Shown here: positions 6,198 through 6,223 of the stretch, in pieces
Layout: each line of letters begins with the position of its first letter
Position numbering within the stretch: the stretch's first letter is position 1
DNA from: Planctomycetales bacterium
GTDB taxonomy: Bacteria; Planctomycetota; Phycisphaerae; SM23-33
Length of the DNA: 6,223 nt
Direction: 5' to 3'
Assembly: GCA_030642005.1 (NCBI GenBank)
Contig: DAOWOP010000154.1
Coordinates: 1-6,223, forward strand
The notes under the pieces: generated by a model
Databases searched by the model: none
What the model saw: only the letters and a program-made list of their open reading frames with translations
What the model was told of the DNA's origin: nothing
Program-made: the position numbers and the translations under genes

Positions 6198-6223
6198 GGA
6201 CTGGCCACTTAAGTGGCCAGTCC
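6198..6223. repeat. Perfect 26-bp palindrome at the window's right end
   Basis: GGACTGGCCACTT (6198-6210) is followed directly by its exact reverse complement (6211-6223), with no loop and no mismatch, and the window stops on its last base. The base before it is A6197; whether the symmetry continues beyond the edge is unknown. It could be a dispersed palindrome, part of a terminator or operator, or a point where an assembly broke or folded back. Confidence 0.85.

Overview
The window carries three protein genes, all on the minus strand. In transcription order (right to left) they are a FlgI-like lipoprotein (6043-4325), a full-length chromosome-condensation SMC ATPase (4049-324), and the first 79 codons of a beta-class DNA methyltransferase (238 to the left edge). 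The coding DNA is GC-rich. The SMC has a hinge end that reads TDGRLRLAAE instead of the usual glycine-rich GSMTGG-type motif, and the FlgI relative is a lipoprotein with no flagellar neighbours. From memory of similar proteins, this points to a planctomycete, perhaps Phycisphaerae. That is an inference, because the window holds no rRNA or other marker that fixes taxonomy.

Layout. 6198-6223 is a perfect 26-bp palindrome ending on the last base of the window. 6044-6197 is the non-coding leader of the FlgI-like gene, with two small hairpins close to the start codon. 4325-6043 is the FlgI-like lipoprotein. 4050-4324 is intergenic: next to the lipoprotein stop it holds an AT-rich, MITE-like inverted repeat of about 150 bp (4168-4317), then about 118 bp of smc leader. 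324-4049 is smc. 239-323 is a short spacer with an imperfect stem that straddles the smc stop codon. 1-238 is the truncated methyltransferase gene.

Functionally, SMC is a housekeeping DNA-organising motor (usual partners ScpA and ScpB, not seen here). The methyltransferase would modify DNA bases. The lipoprotein would sit in a membrane facing the periplasm. They share a strand, but nothing shows one pathway, and only the 85-bp smc-methyltransferase gap looks operon-like. I do not see a new multi-gene system. The most unusual content is repetitive: the intergenic inverted repeat, two short palindrome-type sequences read in frame inside the SMC hinge, a tandem AESAG repeat in the same hinge, and the terminal palindrome. 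The FlgI-like protein, whose P-ring-like halves appear to be split by a helical insert, is the most interesting protein.
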